Positions 1 through 7,679 of a stretch of DNA of 32,183 bases are shown here, in pieces; position 1 is the first letter of the stretch; each line of letters opens with the position of its first letter. Both the position numbers and the translations under genes were made by a program. The notes beneath the pieces were generated by a model. That model worked only from the letters and a program-made list of their open reading frames with translations. It was not told where the DNA came from and did not search any database. This DNA is from Wenzhouxiangella sp. (GTDB lineage: Bacteria; Pseudomonadota; Gammaproteobacteria; Xanthomonadales; Wenzhouxiangellaceae), in contig SKSJ01000134.1 of the NCBI GenBank assembly GCA_007123055.1, forward strand, positions 1 to 32,183, in the 5' to 3' direction.

Positions 1-991
1 ATCGAGTTCGGGAAAGTATTCGAACACCGATACGTGGCCGATGTCGCCGCCACCGTGCTCCCAGCGCTTCAGGCCGCGAAACTCATTGATCGACAGACCC
101 AATCCATAGCCGCTGGAGTCTCCGTTGTTGAGTTCGAACGGCGTGGTCATCAGATCGCGCACCGTCTCGCCGCCGAGCTCGAATCGTCCCAGGTGCGCCA
201 TCCAGCGCGCCATGTCCGCGGCGGTGGTGTAGACGCCGCCGGCACCGAGCGCACCGCCGATATCGCGACCCTCCAGGTAACGCCCTTCACTCTCGAGATA
301 ACCGGTGCTGGCGTTCTGAACAATCTCGTCAGGATTCATGCGGAAACGAGTGTCGTGCATGCCCAGGGGTTCGAAAATCTCGTCGCGAATCCAGTCCGGG
401 TAGGGCGTGCCAGTTACCCGCTCGACCACTTCGGCCAGCAGGCCGTAGCCGGTGTTGTTGTAGTTCCACTCGTCACCGGGCTTGTTCTGCAATTCGGGCT
501 GGCGCTGAACCGTCGCGATCACGGCATCGCCATCCAGCCAGTCCCCTTTTTCGATGCGCACGCCGGCCAGCGCCTCGCGCATTGATGAACTCGCGATAGC
601 CGCTGGTATGGCTAAGCAGGTGGTGCAGCCGGACCGTGTGTTCGAACTCGGGCAGTTCGGGGATGTGCTCGCGGACATCATCGTCCAGCGACAGCTCGCC
701 ACGATCATGCAACAGCGCCAGCGCCATGCCGGTGAACTGCTTGGCCGTCGAACCGATATTGACCCGCGTGGTTGCTTCCAGCGGTATACCAAAGCGCAGA
801 TCGGCCATGCCGGCGACTGCCGTCTCGGCCAGTTCGCCGTCGCGCACCATCCCGATCAGCACACCGGGCGTGGACTCGTTGTAATCGGAAAGCAGGTCAT
901 CGGGACGCTGGTCGTCAGCCGTCACCATCGATCCCGACGCCAACAGGCCGGCGAGCAGGGCGGCACGGAATATAACCGGGTATTCGGGCAC
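1..991 (-). pseudogene. Serine hydrolase of the beta-lactamase/class C family, frameshifted and cut by the window edge
   Basis: Exported serine hydrolase of the class C beta-lactamase/D-aminopeptidase superfamily. The first frame gives a signal peptide (hydrophobic RAALLAGLLASG) and the SxxK motif in NIGSTAKQF, then LLSHTSGYREFIN. Near position 575-585 the homologous reading moves by one base: the continuation in the other frame starts REALAGVRIEKGDWL and carries the YxN motif (WNYNNTGYG) and an HGG triad motif (WEHGGGDIGH) before running off the window. All three catalytic motifs therefore survive, split over two frames by one net indel. Start chosen at GTG 991 because GGGAG lies 7 bases upstream; a GTG at 1030 is possible but lacks a ribosome site. 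It may be a recent pseudogene or a sequencing/assembly indel. Substrate unknown. Confidence 0.8.
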
Positions 992-1275
992 GATCGGTCT
1001 CCCTTTCACTGGAATCTTCACTGGAATCACGGAAGGTCTTGTCGAATGATCAGATTAAGCGGCTGTCCGACCGAGCGCATGTGCCATTGGCCATGATTGC
1101 GATTGCAGGCAGGCACAACAAGCACACCTGCCACTCACCGGCCATTCGGGCTACGGGTTTCGCCGATTGGCGATACCTGTGATGCTGCCATGAGTGGCGG
1201 GCCCGGCGGCTGAAAGCCCAGGCATCCGACTCTCACGTTGCATGGAGCAACATCCACGCAGGGAACGCTCAACCG
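992..1275. other. Intergenic stretch, no gene seen
   Basis: Spacer between the end of the diguanylate cyclase remnant and the start of the serine hydrolase. I see only a short GTTGC/GCAAC hairpin near 1239-1253 and no convincing promoter, terminator or coding frame. Confidence 0.5.
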
Positions 1276-2271
1276 TCACAGCCTGGCCACGCTCACCCGA
1301 TTGCGCCCAGCTTCCTTGGCTTGGTAGAGCGCATCATCAGCGCGCTGGAAAAGGTCCGCCCCGTCTTCGTCCGGGCAATACTCTGCCACGCCGAGACTGG
1401 CCGAGACACTGATGTCATCATGAAAACGTGTGTTGGCAATCAGCCTTCGGAAGGCCTCCGCTGCCTGTCGTGCGGCGTCCAGGTCGGTATCGAGAAGGAT
1501 CAGCAGAAACTCCTCCCCCCCATCGAATGCCGATATCCTGGCGGTTGAGATGCTGGTTGATCAGGCGCCCGATGCGTTCGATCACCAGGTCCCCCATGGC
1601 ATGGCCGTGATTGTCGTTGATGGCCTTGAAGTGATCGATATCGAGCAGGGCCACGCTCAGGGGCCGCTCTTCCCGGCGGGCGCTGGCGATCGCGGCGCTC
1701 AGTTCGTTCTCTCCCGACTTGTGATTGAGCAGCTCGGTCAATGCGTCCGATGCTGCCTGTTCACGAAGGCGCTCGAGCAGGCGCACCTGTGCGGTGACAT
1801 CACGCTGGATGGCCAGGTAGTGGGTGACCTCGCCCTTTTCATTGCGTATCGGAGAGGTTCGCCATTCAATATGGAAAGGTCGCCCATCCTTGCGATAGTT
1901 GATCGTCCGGCCTTCGAATGTGCGACCGGCTTCCAGCGCACGGCGCAGACGGGCTGTCACCTGTCGATCGGTTTCCTCGCCCTGGAGAATGGCGGGAGTT
2001 CGCCCGATGACCTCTTCTCGGGTCCACCCGGTCATCTCGCAGAAGGCGGCAAGCATCCCGTGCATCCCGAACGCTCACCGGGTCCCCAGCCTGAACCATC
2101 AGTGCCCGGAATAACGTCGGGAAACAGGGTATGGAGAAGAGTGCCATTCCCCCGGGAGACCACATCCGGGCCCACGGAGCGATCCGGGATAAGGTCGACA
2201 CCATCGAAGGACGCAGTGCTTAGACAGGCCAGCACCGGACTGGCCTGGCTGCCCGGTTCGACTATACTCAT
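1276..2271 (-). pseudogene. PAS-GGDEF diguanylate cyclase with about three frameshifts
   Basis: Would make the second messenger c-di-GMP. The middle frame (about 2065-1520) encodes a PAS domain (AAFCEMTGWTREEVIGR, then PFHIEWRTSPIRNE and YLAIQRDVT) and the start of a GGDEF domain (ALLDIDHFKAINDNHGH). At 1514-1520 a run of seven G (minus strand) breaks the frame: one more G restores RWGGEEF, and the rest (LLILLDTDLDAARQ ... SVSASLGVAEY ... ADDALYQAKEAGRNRV) follows to a stop at 1276. A second shift near 2055 separates QAGDPVSVRDA from the PAS core, and a third near 2119-2124 joins LLHTLF to FRALMVQAGD. The N-terminus is uncertain: 2271 is the furthest ATG in frame. The inhibitory RxxD site before GGEEF reads NRQD, so product inhibition is probably absent. 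Either a decayed gene or a poorly sequenced region. Confidence 0.75.
2263..2268 (+). promoter_or_regulatory. Probable -10 element for the DUF2059 gene
   Basis: TATACT, a near-consensus -10, ends 33 bases before the GTG start at 2302, which would give a leader of about 27 bases with the AGGGAGAG ribosome site in it. No good -35 is visible. Confidence 0.45.
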
Positions 2272-2301
2272 GCATGTTGTTGACGTAGGGAGAGTATCGA
2301 C

Positions 2302-2811
2302 GTGTATCGTTTTTGCATTGGTGTGCTGGCCGTTTTCATGTCTCTGGCCGTTGCCGCCGAAGAGCCGGCTTCAGAAGAAACCGTTCGTGAGCTGCTTGAA
2401 CTGATGGACGCCCACACGCTGATCGATGCCCTGATCGGTGAAGTGCAGCAGATCATTGACGAGTCAACGGAGCACGTTCTCGGAAATCGTGAAATATCGC
2501 CGGAACACCGGGAGATCATGCGGGAAGCCAACAGCCAGATGGCCGAGTTGATGCGCCGGGAAATGCGCTGGGAGGTCATGGAATCCGACATGATCGCCCT
2601 CTACAGGAAACACTTCACCCAGACCGAGCTCGATGCCATGATCGCGTTCTACCGCACCGAAGCCGGTCAATCCGTCATGCAGAAAATGCCGGCCGTGGTT
2701 CATGAGTCCATCCAGCTCAGTCATCAGCGCATGCAAACGCTCATGCCCGAGATCTCCCGGATTCAGCAGGAGACCTTTACCAAGCTTGATGAGCTGTCCA
2801 CACAACCGTAA
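2302..2811 (+). CDS. Exported DUF2059 domain protein
   Basis: Small protein of 169 residues with a signal peptide (FCIGVLAVFMSLAVAAEEPA, cleavage likely after AVAA), so periplasmic or secreted. The C-terminal half matches the DUF2059 pattern: an aromatic/acidic helix (MIALYRKHFTQTELDAMIAFY) followed by RTEAGQSVMQKMPAV. The biochemical role of the family is unknown. GTG start at 2302 is supported by AGGGAGAG seven bases upstream. It runs divergently from the broken diguanylate cyclase and converges on pgk. A 158-base spacer follows, with only a weak CCCAC/GTGGG hairpin near 2950-2965. Confidence 0.85.
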   Translation: MYRFCIGVLAVFMSLAVAAEEPASEETVRELLELMDAHTLIDALIGEVQQIIDESTEHVLGNREISPEHREIMREANSQMAELMRREMRWEVMESDMIALYRKHFTQTELDAMIAFYRTEAGQSVMQKMPAVVHESIQLSHQRMQTLMPEISRIQQETFTKLDELSTQP

Positions 2812-2969
2812 CAACGGGAGCAAACGGGTCAATCACTCCCACCGAAAGGGTACGGGCTCCGGGCTGGTGATGGCGCGGTTATCCCCGAGTGATGAAACGA
2901 TCAGCCGCTGAGCGAAGCGAAGCGCATGCAGGACAACGCTGGCACAACCCCCACCGGGTGGGCGCGGGC

Positions 2970-4130
2970 TCAATCGGCCAGCGCGGCAATCGCCGGCAAC
3001 TCCTTCCCTTCCACGTACTCCAGGAACGCGCCGCCGGCAGTAGAGATATAGTCGATGCGGTCGGCCACCTTGTATTTTTCAATGGCGGCGATGGTGTCGC
3101 CGCCACCGGCCAGTGTGAAACCATCGCAGGCAGCCACGGCATGGGCGATGGCCTGGGTGCCGGAGTGGAAGGCCTCGAACTCGAACACGCCGACCGGTCC
3201 GTTCCAGACGACGGTGCCGGCCTGACGGACGATGCTGGCCAGCTTGCCGGCGGACTCGGGGCCGATGTCGAGGATCATTTCGTCGGCGTGGATGCGGCCG
3301 ACATCGCGCAGGGACGCGTGGGCCTCCTGGTGGAAGCGCTCGGCGGTCAACACGTCGGTGGGCAACGGGATGGCAGCGCCCTTCTGCTCGGCGCGCTTGA
3401 TGAGATCCCTGGCGGTGTCAACCAGGTCCTTTTCATACAGTGAACCGCCGACCTTGTAACCGGCCGCGGCCAGGAAGGTGTTGGCGATGCCGCCGCCGAC
3501 GATGAGCTGGTCGACCTTGTCGATCAGGGCCTCGAGCACCTGCAGCTTGGTCGAGACCTTGGCCCCGCCGACGATGGCCACCAGCGGGCGTTGTGGGTTG
3601 GCCAGGGCCTTGTCCAGCGCCTCGACTTCGCGCGCCAGCAGCGGGCCGGCGCAGGCGGTCTTGGCCTGGCGAATGACGCCGGCGGTAGATGCCTGGGCGC
3701 GGTGGGCGGTGGCGAAGGCGTCGAAGACCAGCACGTCGCAAAGCGCAGCCATTTTCTTAGCCAGCGCCTCGTCATTGGCCTTTTCGCCTTTCAGGAATCG
3801 CACGTTCTCGAGCAGGACGACCTGGCCGGCCTGCACATCGACGCCGTCGATCCAGTCGCGCTTGAGTTCGACCGGCTGGCCGAGCAGCTCGCTCAAACTT
3901 TCAGCGACCGGGGCCAGGGTGAACTCCTCGTCGAAAGCACCTTCATCGGGCCGGCCCAGGTGCGACATGACCATCACCGCCGCGCCGGCGTCGATGCACT
4001 GGCGGATAGTGGGCAGTGCGGCCTTGATGCGTGCCGCCGAGGTCACCTTGCCATCGCGAATGGGCACATTGAGATCGGCACGGACCAGAACGCGTTTGCC
4101 TTTCAGTTCAACCTGATCGAGGGTTTTCAT
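2970..4130 (-). CDS. pgk: Phosphoglycerate kinase
   Basis: Glycolytic/gluconeogenic (and Calvin cycle) enzyme that interconverts 1,3-bisphosphoglycerate + ADP and 3-phosphoglycerate + ATP in the cytoplasm. The 386 residues match the usual bacterial length. Visible signatures: RADLNVP (about 18-24), SHLGRP (56-61), a substrate-site segment [12 protein letters not shown] in which the usual Gly of FGTAHR is Ala, [30 protein letters not shown] and [10 protein letters not shown]. Last gene of tkt-gap-pgk; a 106-base spacer with a long hairpin separates it from gap, so its expression may be uncoupled from gap by RNA processing or by partial termination. Confidence 0.97.
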   Translation of the reverse strand: MKTLDQVELKGKRVLVRADLNVPIRDGKVTSAARIKAALPTIRQCIDAGAAVMVMSHLGRPDEGAFDEEFTLAPVAESLSELLGQPVELKRDWIDGVDVQAGQVVLLENVRFLKGEKANDEALAKKMAALCDVLVFDAFATAHRAQASTAGVIRQAKTACAGPLLAREVEALDKALANPQRPLVAIVGGAKVSTKLQVLEALIDKVDQLIVGGGIANTFLAAAGYKVGGSLYEKDLVDTARDLIKRAEQKGAAIPLPTDVLTAERFHQEAHASLRDVGRIHADEMILDIGPESAGKLASIVRQAGTVVWNGPVGVFEFEAFHSGTQAIAHAVAACDGFTLAGGGDTIAAIEKYKVADRIDYISTAGGAFLEYVEGKELPAIAALAD

Positions 4131-4154
4131 GGTCGTTCCTGCAAATTCAAAAAA

Positions 4155-4229
4155 TTCACCACAGAGGCACGGAGATCACAGATTAACTTTAATTTGTTTT
4201 CTCTGTGCCCTCTGTGCCTCTGTGGTGAA
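4155..4229. repeat. Long imperfect inverted repeat in the gap-pgk spacer
   Basis: Left arm 4155-4182 begins TTCACCACAGAGGCACGGAG; right arm 4202-4229 is its reverse complement with 25 of 28 positions matching by my count; a loop of 19 bases lies between. CACAGAGGCACAGAG-type palindromes recur between genes in many unrelated environmental bacteria in my memory, so this is probably a copy of a dispersed palindromic repeat. In the gap-pgk transcript it would fold into a stem of about 28 pairs. Confidence 0.85.
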
Positions 4230-4236
4230 CCGCTTT

Positions 4237-5244
4237 TCAGACGCGCGACAGGGCCAGCGCGGTGTCGAGCATGCGGTTGGAGAAGCCCCACTCGTTGTCG
4301 TACCAGGCCAGCACCTTGACCAGGCGACCGCCGGAAACCTTGGTCAGCGTGGAATCGAAGATCGATGAGCGCGGGTCGTGGTTGAAGTCGATGGAGACCA
4401 GCAGTTCGGTGTTGTAGCCGAGAATGCCGGCCAGCTCGCCTTCGCTGGCTTCCTTGACCACGCTGTTGACCTCGTCGACCGAGGTGTCGCGGCTGGCGAT
4501 GAAGCTCAGGTCGACGACAGAAACGTTGATGGTGGGCACGCGCATGGCGAAGCCATCGAGCTTGCCGTCGAGCTCTGGCAGCACCAGGCCGACGGCAGCA
4601 GCCGCCCCGGTCTTGGTCGGGATCTGGCTCATGGTGGCCGAACGGGCGCGTCGGATGTCCTTGTGAAAGACGTCGGTGAGCACCTGATCATTGGTGTAGG
4701 CGTGAATGGTGGTCATCAGACCGGTTTCCAGGCCGATTTTTTCGTTGATCGGCTTGACCAGCGGCGCCAGACAGTTGGTAGTGCAGGAGGCATTCGAGAT
4801 GATGTCGTCGCCTTCCTTGAGGATACCGTGGTTGACGCCGTAGACGATGGTCGGCAAATCCTTGCCGGCCGGGGCGGAGATCAGCACCTTGCGCGCCCCC
4901 GCTTTCAAGTGGGCCGAGGCCTTGTCCTTGCTCGCGAACAGGCCGGTACATTCCATCACTACATCGACGCCCATCTCACCCCAGGGCAATTGAGCCGGAT
5001 CGCGCTCGGCCAGCACCCGAATCTTGTCGCCGTTGACGACCAGGTTGTCGCCCTCGACCTTGACCTCGGCATCGAAGCGCCCATGCGCGGTATCGCGCTG
5101 GGTCAGGGTGGCGTTGGTCTGGGCATCACCCAGATCGTTGATGGCGACGATCTGAATCTCGTCGGTACGATTGTATTCGTACAGGGCGCGCAGGACGTTA
5201 CGGCCGATACGGCCATAGCCATTGATGGCGACTTTGATGGACAT
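4237..5244 (-). CDS. gap: Type I glyceraldehyde-3-phosphate dehydrogenase
   Basis: Catalyses oxidative phosphorylation of glyceraldehyde-3-phosphate to 1,3-bisphosphoglycerate. 335 residues, as usual. The N-terminal Rossmann motif is NGYGRIGR (8-15), INDLG at 36-39 contains the Asp expected in NAD-preferring enzymes, and the catalytic Cys154 sits in [10 protein letters not shown]-terminal [12 protein letters not shown] is canonical. The frame is open six codons further upstream, but the ATG at 5244 is preferred because GGAG precedes it at normal distance and the protein then starts [11 protein letters not shown]. Downstream of tkt by 149 bases with its own likely promoter (5284-5313). Confidence 0.97.
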   Translation of the reverse strand: MSIKVAINGYGRIGRNVLRALYEYNRTDEIQIVAINDLGDAQTNATLTQRDTAHGRFDAEVKVEGDNLVVNGDKIRVLAERDPAQLPWGEMGVDVVMECTGLFASKDKASAHLKAGARKVLISAPAGKDLPTIVYGVNHGILKEGDDIISNASCTTNCLAPLVKPINEKIGLETGLMTTIHAYTNDQVLTDVFHKDIRRARSATMSQIPTKTGAAAAVGLVLPELDGKLDGFAMRVPTINVSVVDLSFIASRDTSVDEVNSVVKEASEGELAGILGYNTELLVSIDFNHDPRSSIFDSTLTKVSGGRLVKVLAWYDNEWGFSNRMLDTALALSRV

Positions 5245-5253
5245 GGGCTTTCT

Positions 5254-5295
5254 CCGCAGCAATTGTTTTCAGGGGATGACGCAATTGTACTGCGG
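5254..5295. promoter_or_regulatory. Dyad overlapping the gap -10 box, possible operator
   Basis: 5254-5265 (CCGCAGCAATTG) and 5282-5295 (CAATTGTACTGCGG) form an inverted repeat interrupted only by a TA. It covers the predicted -10 box and the start site, so one arm would lie upstream of the RNA 5' end; a protein-binding operator is a better guess than an RNA hairpin. Confidence 0.4.
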
Positions 5296-5313
5296 CAGCG
5301 AGCGCAGGACCAA
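5284..5313 (-). promoter_or_regulatory. Probable sigma-70 promoter of gap-pgk
   Basis: On the minus strand TTGGTC (5313-5308), an 18-base spacer and TACAAT (5289-5284) match a sigma-70 promoter. The start site would fall near 5277, about 33 bases before the gap ATG. Confidence 0.5.
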
Positions 5314-5321
5314 GCGAAGTT

Positions 5322-5386
5322 GGGAGAGGGGAGTGACGGGCGAATGAGTCGAAGGGCAACTCCGTCCACTCACCCGTTCGTCCGTT
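5322..5386. repeat. Heptad-phased inverted repeat in the tkt-gap spacer
   Basis: Seven-base units GGGAGAG and GGGAGTG start a purine-rich half (5322-5349). After a 9-base centre, a pyrimidine-rich half (5359-5386) is also divisible into heptads such as CCACTCA and GTCCGTT. The halves are roughly inverted. Same style as the repeats at 14869, 17595 and 27109. Confidence 0.45.
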
Positions 5387-5393
5387 GCTTCGA

Positions 5394-7394
5394 TCAGCCG
5401 ATCACCTCACGAACCGCCCGAACAACGGTCTCGTTCGTAAACCCGAACTCCTTGAACAGGTCACCGGCCGGGGCCGAGGCGCCGAAGGTGTCCATTCCGA
5501 TCACCTTGCCCTTGCCGCCGACGATGTGCCGCCAGTACAGACTGACACCGGCCTCGACGGCCACCCGGGCATCAAGCGCAGCGGGCAGCACCGTTTCACG
5601 GTAATCGGCATCCTGGGCCATGAACAAGTCGGGGTTGGGCATGGAGACGACACGCACACCGACACCATCGGTCGCCAGGCTGCCGGCTGCGGCCATGGCC
5701 AGGCCGACCTCCGAACCGCTGGCGATAATGACCGCCTGCGGATTGCCGTCCTCGGGATCGCTGAGGACGTAGCCGCCACGGGCAATGGATGCGATCTGTT
5801 CGCTGTTGCGCGGCTGATGCGGCAGCCCCTGGCGGGTGAGCACAAGCGCGGTCGGGCCGTTGCGGCGCGCCAGGCCGGCCGCCCAGGCCGCCGCGGTCTC
5901 GACCTTGTCGGCCGGACGCCAGACGTCCAGGTTGGGAATAAGCCTGAGGCTCGAGACATGCTCGACCGGCTGGTGCGTGGGGCCGTCCTCGCCCAGGCCG
6001 ATGGAATCATGGGTGTAGACGTGGATTGCGCCGGTCGGAATCAATGCCGACATGCGCACGGCATTGCGTGCGTAATCGGAGAAGACCAGGAAGGTACCGG
6101 TGTAAGGGATGAAGCCGCCGTGCAGATACAGGCCGTTGGCAATTGCGGTCATGCCGAATTCGCGCACGCCATAGTAGACGTAATTGCCTTTCGCCGGATC
6201 GTCCATGATGTCGACACTGCCCGACCAGTTGGTGTTGTTCGAACCGGTCAGATCTGCCGAACCGCCCAGCAGTTCGGGCAGGTGCGGGCCGAAGGCTTCC
6301 AGGGTCTGGCCGGAAGCCTTGCGCGTGGCCACGGTGGCGTCGTCGGCCTGCATGCGCCCGAGGATGTCAGCGACGATACGATCGAAGTCCTCGGGCAATT
6401 CGCCGGACAGGCGGCGTTCGAACTCGGCAGCCAGTTTCGGATGGGCGTCGCGGTAGGCTCGCCATTCGCCCTGCCACTGCTTTTCGCGCTCGGCGCCAGC
6501 CTCGCGTGCGTTCCAGCCGGCACGGATTTCGTCCGGAACTTCGAAGGGGGCGTGCGGCCAGCCGATTTCCTTGCGCGTGGCCTCGATCTCCTCATCGCCC
6601 AGCGGTGCGCCGTGGGTGGCGGCAGTGCCGGCCTTGTTGGGTGAACCGAAGCCGATGGTGGTCTTGCAGCAGATCAATGTGGGCTGACCGACGTTGGCGC
6701 GGGCCGCCTCGATGGCGCTCGCCACGGCTGCCGCATCATGGCCATCGACATCCTCGATTACTTGCCAGCCATAGGCACGGAAGCGCTCGGGCGTATTGTC
6801 GGTAAACCAACCGTCGACCTCGCCGTCGATGGATATATTGTTGTCGTCATAAAACACCACCAGCTTGCCCAGCCCCCAGGTACCGGCCAGCGAGCAGACT
6901 TCGTGCGATACGCCTTCCATCAGGCAACCGTCGCCGGCAAATACCCAGGTGTGATGGTCGACGATGGTGTGCTCATCGGTGTTGAAACGCGCCGCCAGCA
7001 GCTTCTCGGCCAGCGCCATGCCCACGGCGTTGGCCAGGCCCTGCCCCAGCGGGCCGGTGGTGGTTTCCACGCCCGGCGCCTCGCCATATTCGGGGTGACC
7101 CGGCGTGGGTGAATGCAGCTGGCGAAAGTTCTTCAGGTCGTCGATGGAGACGCCATAACCGGTCAGGTGCAGCACCGAGTACAGCAGCATGGAACCATGG
7201 CCGTTGGAGACCACGAAACGGTCACGATCCCACCAGTCGGGATTGTCCGGGTTGTGCCTGAGGTAATCGTTGAACAGCACTTCGGCAATGTCGGCCATGC
7301 CCATGGGCATGCCGGGATGTCCCGAATTGGCGCGCTGGACGGCGTCCATGGACAGGGCGCGGATGGCGTTGGCGAGGTCTCGGCGGGTGGTCAT
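5394..7394 (-). CDS. tkt: Transketolase
   Basis: Thiamine-diphosphate enzyme of the pentose phosphate pathway that moves two-carbon units between sugar phosphates. 666 residues from the ATG at 7394 (E. coli TktA is about 663). Motifs: [12 protein letters not shown], the ThDP/metal-binding [18 protein letters not shown] and [31 protein letters not shown], and substrate-site H in [16 protein letters not shown]-terminal VSMPNPDLF. The start at 7394 gives the family-typical [18 protein letters not shown] but has only a weak AGG upstream. An in-frame ATG at 7436 overlaps the stop of a small leader ORF (ATGA) and would add 14 residues; translation may be coupled to that leader. First enzyme gene of tkt-gap-pgk. 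Confidence 0.96.
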   Translation of the reverse strand: MTTRRDLANAIRALSMDAVQRANSGHPGMPMGMADIAEVLFNDYLRHNPDNPDWWDRDRFVVSNGHGSMLLYSVLHLTGYGVSIDDLKNFRQLHSPTPGHPEYGEAPGVETTTGPLGQGLANAVGMALAEKLLAARFNTDEHTIVDHHTWVFAGDGCLMEGVSHEVCSLAGTWGLGKLVVFYDDNNISIDGEVDGWFTDNTPERFRAYGWQVIEDVDGHDAAAVASAIEAARANVGQPTLICCKTTIGFGSPNKAGTAATHGAPLGDEEIEATRKEIGWPHAPFEVPDEIRAGWNAREAGAEREKQWQGEWRAYRDAHPKLAAEFERRLSGELPEDFDRIVADILGRMQADDATVATRKASGQTLEAFGPHLPELLGGSADLTGSNNTNWSGSVDIMDDPAKGNYVYYGVREFGMTAIANGLYLHGGFIPYTGTFLVFSDYARNAVRMSALIPTGAIHVYTHDSIGLGEDGPTHQPVEHVSSLRLIPNLDVWRPADKVETAAAWAAGLARRNGPTALVLTRQGLPHQPRNSEQIASIARGGYVLSDPEDGNPQAVIIASGSEVGLAMAAAGSLATDGVGVRVVSMPNPDLFMAQDADYRETVLPAALDARVAVEAGVSLYWRHIVGGKGKVIGMDTFGASAPAGDLFKEFGFTNETVVRAVREVIG

Positions 7395-7432
7395 GATGGC
7401 TGGGGCCTGTAGAGCGAGATGAGGAAAACCGC

Positions 7433-7528
7433 TCATTGTGCCGTCGCTGTAGCCGGCAAGCAAGAGAGGCCGATCAGCAACCCGCCCTGCGCGCCGCAAG
7501 CCCGCAGTCCGGACAGCTTGATTGCCAT
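7433..7528 (-). CDS. 31-codon leader ORF ahead of tkt
   Basis: Short frame starting [12 protein letters not shown] and ending LPATATAQ. It has a good ribosome site (AGGAG, 7 bases before ATG 7528), better than that of tkt. It resembles a signal peptide that stops at its own cleavage site. Its stop codon overlaps an in-frame upstream ATG of tkt (7436) in an ATGA arrangement, as in translationally coupled pairs. It could be a regulatory leader peptide or the remnant of a truncated secreted protein. I know of no described homologue. Confidence 0.4.
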   Translation of the reverse strand: MAIKLSGLRACGAQGGLLIGLSCLPATATAQ

Positions 7529-7538
7529 CACGCTTCTC

Positions 7539-7565
7539 CTGATATTCCGGGCACTTGGGCGTCAA
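7539..7565 (-). promoter_or_regulatory. Possible promoter for the leader ORF and tkt
   Basis: TTGACG (7565-7560) is a strong -35; the best -10 (TATCAG, 7544-7539) is only 15 bases away, which is short, and would place the start site inside the leader's ribosome-site region. Tentative. Confidence 0.25.
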
Positions 7566-7596
7566 TTTTGCGTGTGCATCTCGCCTCCGGCTCTGC

Positions 7597-7602
7597 TAGA
7601 CT
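7597..7602 (+). promoter_or_regulatory. Possible -10 element for the barrel protein gene
   Basis: TAGACT at 7597-7602 would start an RNA near 7609, giving a leader of about 70 bases that contains the alternative hairpins at 7620-7673. No -35 at proper spacing. Confidence 0.3.
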
Positions 7603-7619
7603 GCAAGTTAAGAAAAACT

Positions 7620-7673
7620 TATTCCCGATAACAGTATCTAAGGGGGCGGGAATACCAAGAATTTTTATCGGGA
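7620..7673 (+). promoter_or_regulatory. Leader with two mutually exclusive pairings (possible RNA switch)
   Basis: The segment 7620-7631 (TATTCCCGATAA) has two perfect partners. TATTCCCG can pair with CGGGAATA at 7647-7654 (8 bp), or TCCCGATAA (7623-7631) can pair with TTATCGGGA at 7665-7673 (9 bp). Both cannot form together. The second pairing hides the GGGA at 7670-7673, which lies six bases before ATG 7680 and is the only candidate ribosome site. It matches no riboswitch class I can recognise. Confidence 0.4.
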
Positions 7674-7679
7674 CCGAAG

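Noticed and set aside
1430-2404. 324-codon plus-strand open frame
   Set aside because: Antisense to the PAS-GGDEF remnant, lacks domain features and overlaps the DUF2059 start.
4155-4229. Intrinsic terminator between gap and pgk
   Set aside because: The stem is long but no T run follows it in the direction of transcription; a dispersed repeat fits better.
4378-5604. 408-codon plus-strand open frame
   Set aside because: Mirror of gap and the tkt end; caused by high GC codon bias.
5385-6644. 419-codon plus-strand open frame
   Set aside because: Antisense of tkt, low-complexity composition without motifs.
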